Source of the DNA: an uncultured Pelagibacteraceae bacterium
GTDB lineage: Bacteria > Pseudomonadota > Alphaproteobacteria > Pelagibacterales > Pelagibacteraceae
Direction: 5' to 3'
Assembly (NCBI GenBank): GCA_902581605.1
Contig: CACHPE010000009.1
Span: 1-59,828, forward strand
Length of the DNA: 59,828 nt
Position numbers and translations under genes: made by a program. Under the pieces are notes generated by a model. The model saw only the letters and a list, made by a program, of their open reading frames with translations, was not told the DNA's origin and ran no database searches. Shown here piece after piece: positions 27,001 through 35,344 of this stretch. Each line of letters opens with the position of its first letter. Within the stretch, counting starts at the first letter, position 1.

Positions 27001-27510
27001 AATCTCTATATAAAATCTATCATCAAAGGTTTGTTTAATTTTACTATAAGTTTGGTCAATTTCAGTAAGCTTTCCTTTATCAAATAGTTTACCAAACAAA
27101 CCAAAAACAGTTCCTGAAAATACAGCTACACCATCAGAGTTATTTAATAATAACTCAAAATCTAAATGTGGATCCGACAATTCATCGTTTTTTAAATACG
27201 ATAAAGATGAGAGTTCTATTATGTTTTTATATCCAACTTCATTAAGAGCAAACAAAGGCAGTAAACCTATTGTTTCTCCAATTTTAAAATTAATTTGAGT
27301 TCCAATTATTGGTTGAGTTCCAGACTTTGCGATCTTTTCAGCAAATTCAAGTGCTCCACATAAATTTGAAGTGTCACACAAACCAAGAGATTTTATTTTA
27401 TTTTTCTTAGAATATTCTTGTAAATCATCAATTCTAGCTGCTCCTTCGCAAATAGAATATTGAGTATGAATTTTGAGATGATTGAAATTTTGAGAATGAG
27501 ACTCAGACAT
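24094..27510 (-). CDS. dnaE: DNA polymerase III alpha subunit
   Basis: Replicative DNA polymerase. At 1138 residues it matches the DnaE1 length. The N-terminal PHP domain starts [22 protein letters not shown]. The polymerase core has [18 protein letters not shown], the catalytic acidic motif [25 protein letters not shown], and [22 protein letters not shown] with a following [17 protein letters not shown]. The C-terminal part has a helix-hairpin-helix and OB-fold ([17 protein letters not shown]). It begins five bases after the lolD stop region and is followed by the rpsB promoter gap. The opposite-strand frames inside it are shadows. Confidence 0.98.
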   Translation of the reverse strand: [1138 protein letters not shown]

Positions 27511-27514
27511 GAGA

Positions 27515-28180
27515 TCATTTTATACTACCATCTATCATCTCCAATAGGCAATCTGCCTTATTAGCGAAGAATCTATTATGAGTTGCAAATATAATAAGTC
27601 TATCCGACCTTTTTTGTTTATATAAAAGTTCAAAAACATCTTTTGCAGTTTCCATATCCAAACTTCCAGTCGGTTCATCTGCTAAAATAATTTCAGGATC
27701 ATTTACAATTGCTCTTGCTATAGCAACTCTTTGAGCCTCACCACCTGATAGTTGAGATGGAAAGTGATTTGCCCTCTTTGAAAGACCAATTTTTTTGAGT
27801 AATTTTTCTGCATTAGATATTGCTAATTCTTTATCGTCATTAATTGCAAGCGATGCCAAATATATATTTTCTAAAGCAGTAAAATCTGGGAGAAGATTAT
27901 TTTGTTGATAAACAATTCCTATTTTTCTGGATCTATAAACATCATTTTTTTCAGATTCATTGAAATTTACAGGAATTTTATCAAAATGTATTGATCCAGA
28001 TGATGGTCTATCGATCAATGAAATTAAATTTAATAGAGTTGATTTACCTGACCCAGATGGTCCCATTATAGAATAGCTTTTACCTTTATCAAATTTTTGA
28101 GAAAGATTTTTTAATACTTTAACTGTTTTTTCAGTTTTAAAAGTTTTAAATATTTTTTTTAATTCAAGAAAATTATTCAT
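27515..28180 (-). CDS. lolD: Lipoprotein-releasing ABC transporter ATP-binding protein
   Basis: ATPase of the LolCDE complex that extracts outer-membrane lipoproteins from the inner membrane. The 221-residue MacB/LolD-type ATPase has Walker A GPSGSGKS at 40-47, the Q-loop VYQQNNLLPDFTALENIYLA, signature LSGGEAQRVAIARA and Walker B EIILADEPTGSLD followed by FATHN. The start overlaps the end of the permease gene upstream by eight bases. Confidence 0.95.
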   Translation of the reverse strand: MNNFLELKKIFKTFKTEKTVKVLKNLSQKFDKGKSYSIMGPSGSGKSTLLNLISLIDRPSSGSIHFDKIPVNFNESEKNDVYRSRKIGIVYQQNNLLPDFTALENIYLASLAINDDKELAISNAEKLLKKIGLSKRANHFPSQLSGGEAQRVAIARAIVNDPEIILADEPTGSLDMETAKDVFELLYKQKRSDRLIIFATHNRFFANKADCLLEMIDGSIK

Positions 28181-29405
28181 ATTTTAAAGATTTAATTGGG
28201 TCCAGTTTCGCTGCTTTAAAGGCAGGAAAAATTGAAACTATTATTGTTATAATTATTGAACAAATTGATATTAAAAAAATTGATGTTGGATCTATTTCTG
28301 AAGGCATCTTGCTTAAAAAATAAATTTCCTCTGGAAATAGACTTATATTAAATGTTGAGCTAAGAAATTGTCTAAAATTCTCTATATAAATAGAAAACGT
28401 AACACCTAAAAAAATTCCAAAAATAGTAGCTGATGTTCCTATTATTACACCTACTAAAAAAAATATTTTTACAATTGATTTATTTAACACACCAATTGAC
28501 TTTAAAATTGCGATATCTCTTGTTTTGTTTTTAACTAAAATTGTTAACCCAGAAATTATATTAAAGGCTGCCACAATAATTATTAAAGATAAAATAATAA
28601 ACATTACATTTCTTTCTACCTTTAAGGCAGAAAATAATGAACTATTCATATCAGCCCAACTAACAACAAATTCTTCATCAAAAATTTCTTGGACAATAAA
28701 TTTTTGCTGCTCAATTTTATTTGGGTTTTTTAAATAAATTTCTAAATTTCTATCCTCTGACTTATAGTCAAAAAAATCCTCAAGAGTACTTAAGTTAACA
28801 AATGCGATATTATTATCAAACTCAGCCAAACCACTATTGTAAATTGATGCTACCAAAAAAGTTTTTTGTTTTGGCATACTACCAATAATTGTTTCTACCC
28901 CTGATGGTGAAAGTAAAGTTAATTCATCACCTATTTTTAGATCTAAAGAAAAACTTAATTCATTACCTATAGAAATATAGTTTCTATTTAATTGATTTTT
29001 ATTGCCTTTAAAATTTTCATTTTTGACAATTTCTAAACTTGGAAAGTCATTTGTTTTATATCCACGTAATACTATACCTTTTGATGTATCGTTTTTAAGT
29101 ATAATAGCTTCACCAGAGTTGCTTAAAATAATATTTTCTGAAATTAATTTTAAATTTTTTTTATATATTTTTTTTTCATCAATTGGATTTCCATAAGTTT
29201 TTACAGTTATGTGTGAATTAAAGCCGACTATTTTATTAATCAGCTCAGTCCTAAATCCATTCATAACTGACATCACAATAATAAGAACTGCAACTCCAAG
29301 ACTTATTCCTATAAAAGAAAAAATAGATATAACATTCAAAAAGCCATCTTTTTTTCTGGCTTTTAAAAATCTAAAAGTAATTTCTTTTTCTAAAGTAGAA
29401 ATCAA
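28173..29405 (-). CDS. Lipoprotein-releasing ABC transporter permease LolC/LolE
   Basis: Inner-membrane permease of the Lol system. In 410 residues the first membrane segment lies near 20-48 (ISIFSFIGISLGVAVLIIVMSVMNGF, matching the family start). It is followed by a large periplasmic domain (about 50-260) and three further membrane segments including IVAAFNIISGLTILVKNKTRDIAILKSIG and a terminal PAFKAAKLDPIKSLKYE. Only one permease gene is present, as in other alphaproteobacteria, so two copies of this protein probably form the complex; I cannot separate LolC from LolE by sequence. It overlaps proS by four bases and lolD by eight. Confidence 0.93.
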   Translation of the reverse strand: MISTLEKEITFRFLKARKKDGFLNVISIFSFIGISLGVAVLIIVMSVMNGFRTELINKIVGFNSHITVKTYGNPIDEKKIYKKNLKLISENIILSNSGEAIILKNDTSKGIVLRGYKTNDFPSLEIVKNENFKGNKNQLNRNYISIGNELSFSLDLKIGDELTLLSPSGVETIIGSMPKQKTFLVASIYNSGLAEFDNNIAFVNLSTLEDFFDYKSEDRNLEIYLKNPNKIEQQKFIVQEIFDEEFVVSWADMNSSLFSALKVERNVMFIILSLIIIVAAFNIISGLTILVKNKTRDIAILKSIGVLNKSIVKIFFLVGVIIGTSATIFGIFLGVTFSIYIENFRQFLSSTFNISLFPEEIYFLSKMPSEIDPTSIFLISICSIIITIIVSIFPAFKAAKLDPIKSLKYE

Positions 29406-30736
29406 ATTGAATTTTTTTGTTTAGTTATAATTTCTATAATTTTACTTAATGGTAAATTTTGAGTTTCACCACCGGTTTCCTTGAACTCTAATAAATCACC
29501 CTCACTTTTCTTACCAATAATAATTTGATATGGGGCACCAATTAAATTCATTTTTTTAATTTTTGATGAGAAATTCTCATCTGTATCATCAATAATTGCA
29601 TCAATATTATTTTTGATTAATTCTATATTGATATTGTTTGCTTTATCTAAAGCTGAGGTGTCATTTTTATTTATCATTGGTATTAAAGCAATATCATAAG
29701 GAGCAACAGACAATGGCCATTTCATGATTTCATTTTTATCATCATATTTAGCCTCAATTATAGCCCCTGCTAACCTTGATACACCAATTCCATAAGAACC
29801 CATTTTTACAAAATCTTTTTTTCCTCCTGGCAAATCAACAGATGCTCCCATTGGTTTTGAATACTTGTCACCAAAATAAAATATATGACCTACTTCAATA
29901 CCTTTTGTAATCAATTGATTTTCCTTAGAAACAATTTTTTCAAACTCTTCTTTATTAAACTTTTCATCAGTTACAGCGTAAAACTGTTCATATTTTTTTC
30001 TCATACTTTCCAGTGATGCTTTTTCTAGTTGAGTATCATCACTATCAAGATCGAATATTCTTTTATCTGTGAAAATTTTACTTTCACCTGTATCTGCAAG
30101 AATAATAAATTCATGAGATAAATTTCCACCGATAGGTCCTGTTTCAGCAGCCATAGGTATTGCTGTCAAAGATAATCTTTTAAAAGTTCTCAAATATGAA
30201 AGAAAGAATTTATTATAAGAATAAAAAGCTTCTTCATCTGATACATCAAATGAATAGGCATCTTTCATATAAAACTCTCTACCACGCATAATTCCAAATC
30301 TAGGTCTAATTTCATCTCTGAACTTCCATTGAATATGATACATAAGTTGTGGGAGTGATTTATAAGATTTTATTGAAGATCTAAAAATTTCAGTAACTTG
30401 CTCCTCATTGGTTGGTCCATATAACATTTCTCTATTTTGACGGTCGGTTATTCTTAACATCTCTTCACCATAATCGTCATAACGACCACTTTCTTTCCAA
30501 ATTTCGCTGGATTGAATCGTTGGCATTAATATTTCTTGAGCTCCAATTTTGTTTTGTTCTTGTCTGACAATGTCTTCTATTTTTTTCATTATCTTAAAAC
30601 CTAAAGGTAACCATGAATAAATTCCTGCAGAAGCTTGCTTAATCATGCCTACTCTCAACATCAATTGATGAGATTTAATTTTTGCTTCTGAAGGATTATT
30701 TTTTAATATTGGTATAAATAAATTTGATAAAAGCAT
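29402..30736 (-). CDS. proS: Prolyl-tRNA synthetase, short alphaproteobacterial form
   Basis: Charges tRNA-Pro. The class II synthetase has 444 residues: motif 1 region GIYSWLPLGFKIMKKIEDIVRQE, motif 2 FRDEIRPRFGIMRGREFYMKDAYSF, motif 3 YGIGVSRLAGAIIEA, and a C-terminal anticodon-binding domain. The editing insertion found in the roughly 570-residue bacterial enzymes is missing between motifs 2 and 3, typical of the short alphaproteobacterial ProRS. Mischarged Ala-tRNA-Pro must be cleared by other means if at all. The gene lies one base after the DUF1467 stop. Confidence 0.97.
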   Translation of the reverse strand: MLLSNLFIPILKNNPSEAKIKSHQLMLRVGMIKQASAGIYSWLPLGFKIMKKIEDIVRQEQNKIGAQEILMPTIQSSEIWKESGRYDDYGEEMLRITDRQNREMLYGPTNEEQVTEIFRSSIKSYKSLPQLMYHIQWKFRDEIRPRFGIMRGREFYMKDAYSFDVSDEEAFYSYNKFFLSYLRTFKRLSLTAIPMAAETGPIGGNLSHEFIILADTGESKIFTDKRIFDLDSDDTQLEKASLESMRKKYEQFYAVTDEKFNKEEFEKIVSKENQLITKGIEVGHIFYFGDKYSKPMGASVDLPGGKKDFVKMGSYGIGVSRLAGAIIEAKYDDKNEIMKWPLSVAPYDIALIPMINKNDTSALDKANNINIELIKNNIDAIIDDTDENFSSKIKKMNLIGAPYQIIIGKKSEGDLLEFKETGGETQNLPLSKIIEIITKQKNSI

Positions 30737-30737
30737 C

Positions 30738-30983
30738 TTAATTAATCATATTTCTTAAATTTAAATATTCAAATTTAATTAATAAGTAAATTATTATGAA
30801 AATGACAGTAGTAATTCCAGTGCAATAAAGGAATTTTTTCAGCATTTTTGGATTTTCAGGTGATCCAGGATCCTCACCGTCAATTTTTACAATCTTTGTT
30901 CGATTCACATCAATAGGTAGAATAGCAAAAAAAACTATCCACCATATAATTATATAGATGATAGCTAAGCCTGTTGCGCTCAT
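30738..30983 (-). CDS. DUF1467 small membrane protein
   Basis: A small 81-residue protein of unknown function with two predicted membrane segments (about 3-21 and 54-72). Between them is the family's conserved loop: AILPIDVNRT, then GEDPGSPENPKMLKKF. The DUF1467 family is largely alphaproteobacterial and lies beside proS and the RNase J gene in many of these genomes, as here. The start overlaps the RNase J stop by one base and the stop is one base from the proS start, so it is translated with both. No function should be assigned. Confidence 0.85.
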   Translation of the reverse strand: MSATGLAIIYIIIWWIVFFAILPIDVNRTKIVKIDGEDPGSPENPKMLKKFLYCTGITTVIFIIIYLLIKFEYLNLRNMIN

Positions 30984-32641
30984 TAAATTCTTACTAAATT
31001 TATATTGGTAAAAGGTTTTTTCCCTGTTCTCTCTTTTGAAAACTTTCTGCAGGCAATTTTTAATGCGTCAATAAGATTGTATTCTTGTTGTTTGCTTCCA
31101 ATTTTAAAAGTTCTAGAGGTTTTCTCTATCTCTTCTTCTAATCCATAAACAAAATCATCTCGATCATCTACAGGTAAACCACGAAATGAAAGAATAGGGT
31201 TATTGTGTATATTACCTTTAGGTGTAATCATTATTGTTACCTCAAGATATCCATTAGCACTTAAATTTTTCCTATCTTTTATCGATTGTGAATCTGGATC
31301 AACGCTTACACTACCATCTAAATAAAGTCTGCCGCTTGGGGCCTTGTCATATACTTCAGGTTTTTCACCTGGATATAGCTTAACAATATCACCATTTTCG
31401 ACTTGAACTGGATGTGGCACTTGCATTTCTTTTGCAAAATTAATGTGTTCTATCATGTGCCTATGTTCACCGTGTACAGGTATTACACATCTAGGTTTTA
31501 CCCATTGATACATCTCTTTAAGATCTTCTCTATTTGGATGACCAGAAACATGAACAAACTCGGTTTCTTCAGATATTACTTCTATTCCATCCTTAACAAG
31601 TTGGTTGTGAAGTTTATAAAGTTTTTTTTCATTGCCAGGTATAATTTTTGAAGAAAAAATTACAGCATCACCTTTTTCAATAAAAACATCTGGATGTACA
31701 TAACTAGAAATTCTCATCATTGCACCCATTGGTTCGCCTTGACTTCCAGTACATAAATACACAATTTTTTCTCTTGAAAAATTTTTAGCTTCTCTTGGAT
31801 CAATTGGCTCAATTGTATTTTTTAAATATCCACATTGACGTGCAGCTTTATAAATACGATGCATTGATCTACCAACTAAAGAGATTTGTCTTCCTGTTTG
31901 TTCTGCACAATAAAAAGCTGTCTCCATTCTAGCTACATTGGAAGCAAATGATGTTATGATAATTCTTTTTTTTAATCGAGACATAACGTTTAACATATTT
32001 TTTCTTACATCTAATTCTGAACCTGATCTACCAGCGCTAAAAACATTTGTTGAATCGCAAATCATTGCTAGCACGCCTTCTTCACCAATTTCCTTTAATC
32101 TTTTTTCGTTTATATTGTCTCCAATCAAAGGATTTGGATCTACCTTCCAATCTCCAGTATGCAAAATAACTCCTGCAGGAGTTTTTATTCTAAGTCCATT
32201 TGGTTCTAATATAGAATGCGTTAAAGTAATGTATTCAATTTCAAATGGATCCAGAGAAACCTTTCCATTTAACTCAACAATCTGTAAATCATTAGTTATA
32301 TCGATTTGTTTTTCTCTAAATTTTTCTCGAATTAATACAGCTGTAAAAGGAGTTGCAAAAATTTTACATTGTAATTTTGGCCACAGATGAGCAATTGCAC
32401 CAATATGATCCTCGTGTGCGTGTGTTAAAACTATTCCTAATAAATTATCTTTTCTTTCTACTATGAACCCAGGATCTGGATAAATTAAATCAACACCTGG
32501 AATAGTATCATCTGCAAATGTTACTCCTATGTCGACCATAATCCATTTATGATCACTAGGCTTTCCATAGCCAAACAAATTCATGTTCATGCCTATTTCA
32601 CCTGATCCGCCTAAGGGACAAAATAATAATTCATCTTTCAT
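30983..32641 (-). CDS. rnj: Ribonuclease J
   Basis: Metallo-beta-lactamase-fold ribonuclease with 5' exonuclease and endonuclease activity, used in RNA maturation and decay. The 552 residues begin LLFCPLGGSGEIGMN. The zinc motif His74-x-His76-x-Asp78-His79 lies in LTHAHEDHIGA, later ligands in TLTHSILEPNGL and VILHTGDWKVDP. The beta-CASP part has DSTNVFSAGRSGSE, TSFASNVARME and CTGSQGEPMGAM, and the HVSGHPNREDL and IPVHGEHRHMIEH motifs follow. The C-terminal domain is present. Its position among coaX, DUF1467 and proS is conserved in alphaproteobacteria. Confidence 0.96.
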   Translation of the reverse strand: MKDELLFCPLGGSGEIGMNMNLFGYGKPSDHKWIMVDIGVTFADDTIPGVDLIYPDPGFIVERKDNLLGIVLTHAHEDHIGAIAHLWPKLQCKIFATPFTAVLIREKFREKQIDITNDLQIVELNGKVSLDPFEIEYITLTHSILEPNGLRIKTPAGVILHTGDWKVDPNPLIGDNINEKRLKEIGEEGVLAMICDSTNVFSAGRSGSELDVRKNMLNVMSRLKKRIIITSFASNVARMETAFYCAEQTGRQISLVGRSMHRIYKAARQCGYLKNTIEPIDPREAKNFSREKIVYLCTGSQGEPMGAMMRISSYVHPDVFIEKGDAVIFSSKIIPGNEKKLYKLHNQLVKDGIEVISEETEFVHVSGHPNREDLKEMYQWVKPRCVIPVHGEHRHMIEHINFAKEMQVPHPVQVENGDIVKLYPGEKPEVYDKAPSGRLYLDGSVSVDPDSQSIKDRKNLSANGYLEVTIMITPKGNIHNNPILSFRGLPVDDRDDFVYGLEEEIEKTSRTFKIGSKQQEYNLIDALKIACRKFSKERTGKKPFTNINLVRI

Positions 32642-32645
32642 TTTA

Positions 32646-33389
32646 TTAAATTAATTTTGAAATCTTTATTAAGCCTTTAATTGTAATATCTTGGTTGTGA
32701 CTTGCTTTCGTTTTTATAGAGTTTTTAAATAAATTTGAAAATCCACCAGTAATAATTACTTTAAAAGATTTTCTGGTCTCTTTCTTAATTAAATTAATAA
32801 TATTGTCAATTAAACCCGCATAACCCCAAAAAAAGCCAGATCTTACAGCTGAGATTGTATTGTTGCCAATGACTTTATTAATCTTTTTTAAATGTATTTT
32901 TGGAATTAAAGTTGCTTTATCAGACAAGGTATTAAGAGATAATCTCACACCTGGGGCAATAATTCCTCCATAATAAGTATTTTTAATGAGTACATCGAAA
33001 GTTGTTGCTGTACCAAAGTCTAAAATTATAAAATTATTTTTATTGTTCATTAAACTTATGGCGTTAGTAATTCTATCTGAGCCTACCTGTTTATAATCTA
33101 CTTTGATTTTTATAAGTGATTTTAAGTTTAATTTTTTAACCTCATAGCATTTTAGTTTAACTTTTTTCGATAAAAATTGATTAATTATAGAAAATGTTTT
33201 TGGAACAACACTACAAAATAATATTTTTTCAATTTTATTTAATTGAATTTTATTTTTTTTAAATAAAATATTAAGCTGCCTGTTGTTTACAGATTTTGAT
33301 AAAAAAGTAATTTTTTTTGAAATTTTATTATTTTTAGAAACAATACATAATTTTGTCTCCGTATTACCAATATCGCCTAGAATATACAT
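32646..33389 (-). CDS. coaX: Type III pantothenate kinase
   Basis: Phosphorylates pantothenate, first step of coenzyme A synthesis. The 247-residue ASKHA-fold protein has phosphate-binding GDIGNTETKLCIV at the N terminus, a VGSDRITNAISLM segment, IILDFGTATTFDVL, GGIIAPGVRLSLNTLSDKATLIP and the C-terminal VIITGGFSNLF. It overlaps birA by one base. A coaX beside birA is a frequent arrangement, so both cofactor genes are probably made from the tail of the complex I operon transcript. Confidence 0.95.
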   Translation of the reverse strand: MYILGDIGNTETKLCIVSKNNKISKKITFLSKSVNNRQLNILFKKNKIQLNKIEKILFCSVVPKTFSIINQFLSKKVKLKCYEVKKLNLKSLIKIKVDYKQVGSDRITNAISLMNNKNNFIILDFGTATTFDVLIKNTYYGGIIAPGVRLSLNTLSDKATLIPKIHLKKINKVIGNNTISAVRSGFFWGYAGLIDNIINLIKKETRKSFKVIITGGFSNLFKNSIKTKASHNQDITIKGLIKISKLI

Positions 33390-33928
33390 TATTTAATTTT
33401 ATACAATTTAGATAAATTTTTTTCAAAAAGTTGTTTTAGTTTATTTTCTACAATTAATTTACTAATACTTTTTTTAGTTACCTCTTGCAAGTTTGTGGCA
33501 GGATAATTCCTTATAATTGGATTTTTTTTAATATTTATACCTATCCCTGTAATTAAAAATTTTTTATCTCTTACAAATATAACTTCTTGTAAAATGCCAC
33601 TAATTTTTTTTTTATCAATTATTAAGTCGTTTGGTTTTTTAAATAAAATTTTTTTACTTGTAAATGACGAGAGTAATTTTTTGACTAAAAGGCAATTGAT
33701 TTTTGTTATAGAATTAATCGATAGTTTCGTTTTATTTAGTTCATTGAAAAAAGAGATAAATAAATTTCCTTTTGATGATATCCATTTTCTTCCATACTGT
33801 CCTCTACCATTTGCTTGTGTCTCAGCAACAACCATACCTAAGTTGTATTTAGTTTCTTTGATAATTCTTATTGCAGTATTATTCGTGCTTTTAACTTTTT
33901 TAAATTTAAATTTTTTTAATTTCATCAA
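33389..33928 (-). CDS. birA: Biotin-protein ligase, minimal catalytic form
   Basis: Activates biotin as biotinyl-AMP and attaches it to carboxylase carrier protein. With only 179 residues it has the catalytic domain alone. The biotin and ATP loop GRGQYGRKW falls at 41-49, after VKSTNNTA (11-18); SSKGNLFISF and KPNDLIIDKKKISGIL follow, and ITGIGINIKKNP closes the core. There is no N-terminal DNA-binding domain, so it cannot act as a repressor of that type. The small C-terminal domain found in most ligases also seems missing: the frame ends soon after a helix and runs straight into coaX. Start overlaps nuoN by four bases. Confidence 0.92.
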   Translation of the reverse strand: MMKLKKFKFKKVKSTNNTAIRIIKETKYNLGMVVAETQANGRGQYGRKWISSKGNLFISFFNELNKTKLSINSITKINCLLVKKLLSSFTSKKILFKKPNDLIIDKKKISGILQEVIFVRDKKFLITGIGINIKKNPIIRNYPATNLQEVTKKSISKLIVENKLKQLFEKNLSKLYKIK

Positions 33929-35343
33929 ATAATATTAATTCTTGAAACAACTTCTATTAACTGACTTGGGAATATGAAGTATAAAAGAATTAATATCGTT
34001 GAAACTGTAAGTGAAAATTTTAACCATAAGCTATGATCCGTATCGTATTTGTCTTTTTCTTTATCAAAGTAAATTATTTTTATAATTCTTAAATAATAAA
34101 AAGCTGCAACTACTGTAGATAACAATCCTACTATAGCTAAGAAAAACATTGATTGTTCTAATACAGCTGTAAAGACATAAAACTTAGCAAAGAAACCTGC
34201 TAGAGGTGGAATACCTGCTAAAGAAAAGAGTATTACAAGCAAACATAGAGATAATAGTGGATGGTTTTTTGATAATCCTGAGAGATCCTCAATATCCTCA
34301 TAATATTGATCCTTTCTTCTTAACATCAATAGACAAGAGAAAAGAGCTAAATTCATAATTACGTATATTGAAATATAAATTATAGAACTTTGAATTCCTT
34401 CGTTAGAAACTGTGGCTAGTCCTGCCAATGTGTAACCAATATGTCCAATGGAACTATAAGCAATTAATCTTTTAATATTAGTTTGCCCTATAGCCGCAAC
34501 TGCTCCAAAAACCATAGAAGCTATAGATAAGAAAATTATTATCATTTGCCATTGATCAATTAAATTTAAAAAGGGAACATATAAAAATCTAATAAATACA
34601 GTCAAAGCAGCTATCTTTGGTACTATTGTAAAAAATAAAGTTACAGTTGTTGGAGATCCCTCATAAACATCAGGTGCCCACATATGAAATGGAACTGCAG
34701 AAATTTTGAACGCTAAACCAACCAATATGAACACAATTCCAAATGTTAAAACATATTCCTCAGAATTTAGTTGATTTGATATTATATCAAAATTGGTTGA
34801 ACCTGAAAAACCATAAACCAAAGAACATCCATATAATAACAGTCCTGATGATAATGCACTTAGAACAAAATATTTCAAACCAGCTTCTGATGATTTTAAT
34901 TGATCTCTATTATATGTAGCTAAAACATACAGAGCTAATGACTGTAATTCTAAGCCCATATAAAAAACAATTAGATCATTTGAGCTAATCATTATCATCA
35001 TACCAAGGATAGAACTTAAAATAAGAACTGGGTATTCTATATTGTGCATTTTGAAAGTTTTTAAATAAGTTGATGAAATAACTAAAACTATAAAACCCCC
35101 AATTAAAGTTATAATTTTCATCAGCGAGGACATACTGTCAATCACAACACTTTCATTAAACAAAGTTTCTCTAGTTACAGAGAAAGTTTCATTGATTGTT
35201 ATTATTGTTGTAATTAAAATTGCAAACAAAGATAAATTAAAAGTAATTTTAGAACTGTCATTTTTAAACACACCCAATATAAGTAAAAACATAATAGATA
35301 TAGAAATAAAAATTTCAGGTAATACTAAATTTAAATTTTCCAT
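33925..35343 (-). CDS. nuoN: NADH-quinone oxidoreductase subunit N
   Basis: Antiporter-like proton-pumping membrane subunit of respiratory complex I. The 472-residue protein has about 14 membrane helices, including the helix containing FYMGLELQSLALYVLATY (conserved Glu), a KYFVLSALSSGLLLYG segment, FKISAVPFHMWAPDVYEGSP and KRLIAYSSIGHIGYTLAGLA. Last gene of the nuo operon, one base from nuoM. Its stop overlaps birA, which suggests that the transcript continues into birA and coaX. Confidence 0.97.
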   Translation of the reverse strand: MENLNLVLPEIFISISIMFLLILGVFKNDSSKITFNLSLFAILITTIITINETFSVTRETLFNESVVIDSMSSLMKIITLIGGFIVLVISSTYLKTFKMHNIEYPVLILSSILGMMIMISSNDLIVFYMGLELQSLALYVLATYNRDQLKSSEAGLKYFVLSALSSGLLLYGCSLVYGFSGSTNFDIISNQLNSEEYVLTFGIVFILVGLAFKISAVPFHMWAPDVYEGSPTTVTLFFTIVPKIAALTVFIRFLYVPFLNLIDQWQMIIIFLSIASMVFGAVAAIGQTNIKRLIAYSSIGHIGYTLAGLATVSNEGIQSSIIYISIYVIMNLALFSCLLMLRRKDQYYEDIEDLSGLSKNHPLLSLCLLVILFSLAGIPPLAGFFAKFYVFTAVLEQSMFFLAIVGLLSTVVAAFYYLRIIKIIYFDKEKDKYDTDHSLWLKFSLTVSTILILLYFIFPSQLIEVVSRINII

Positions 35344-35344
35344 A

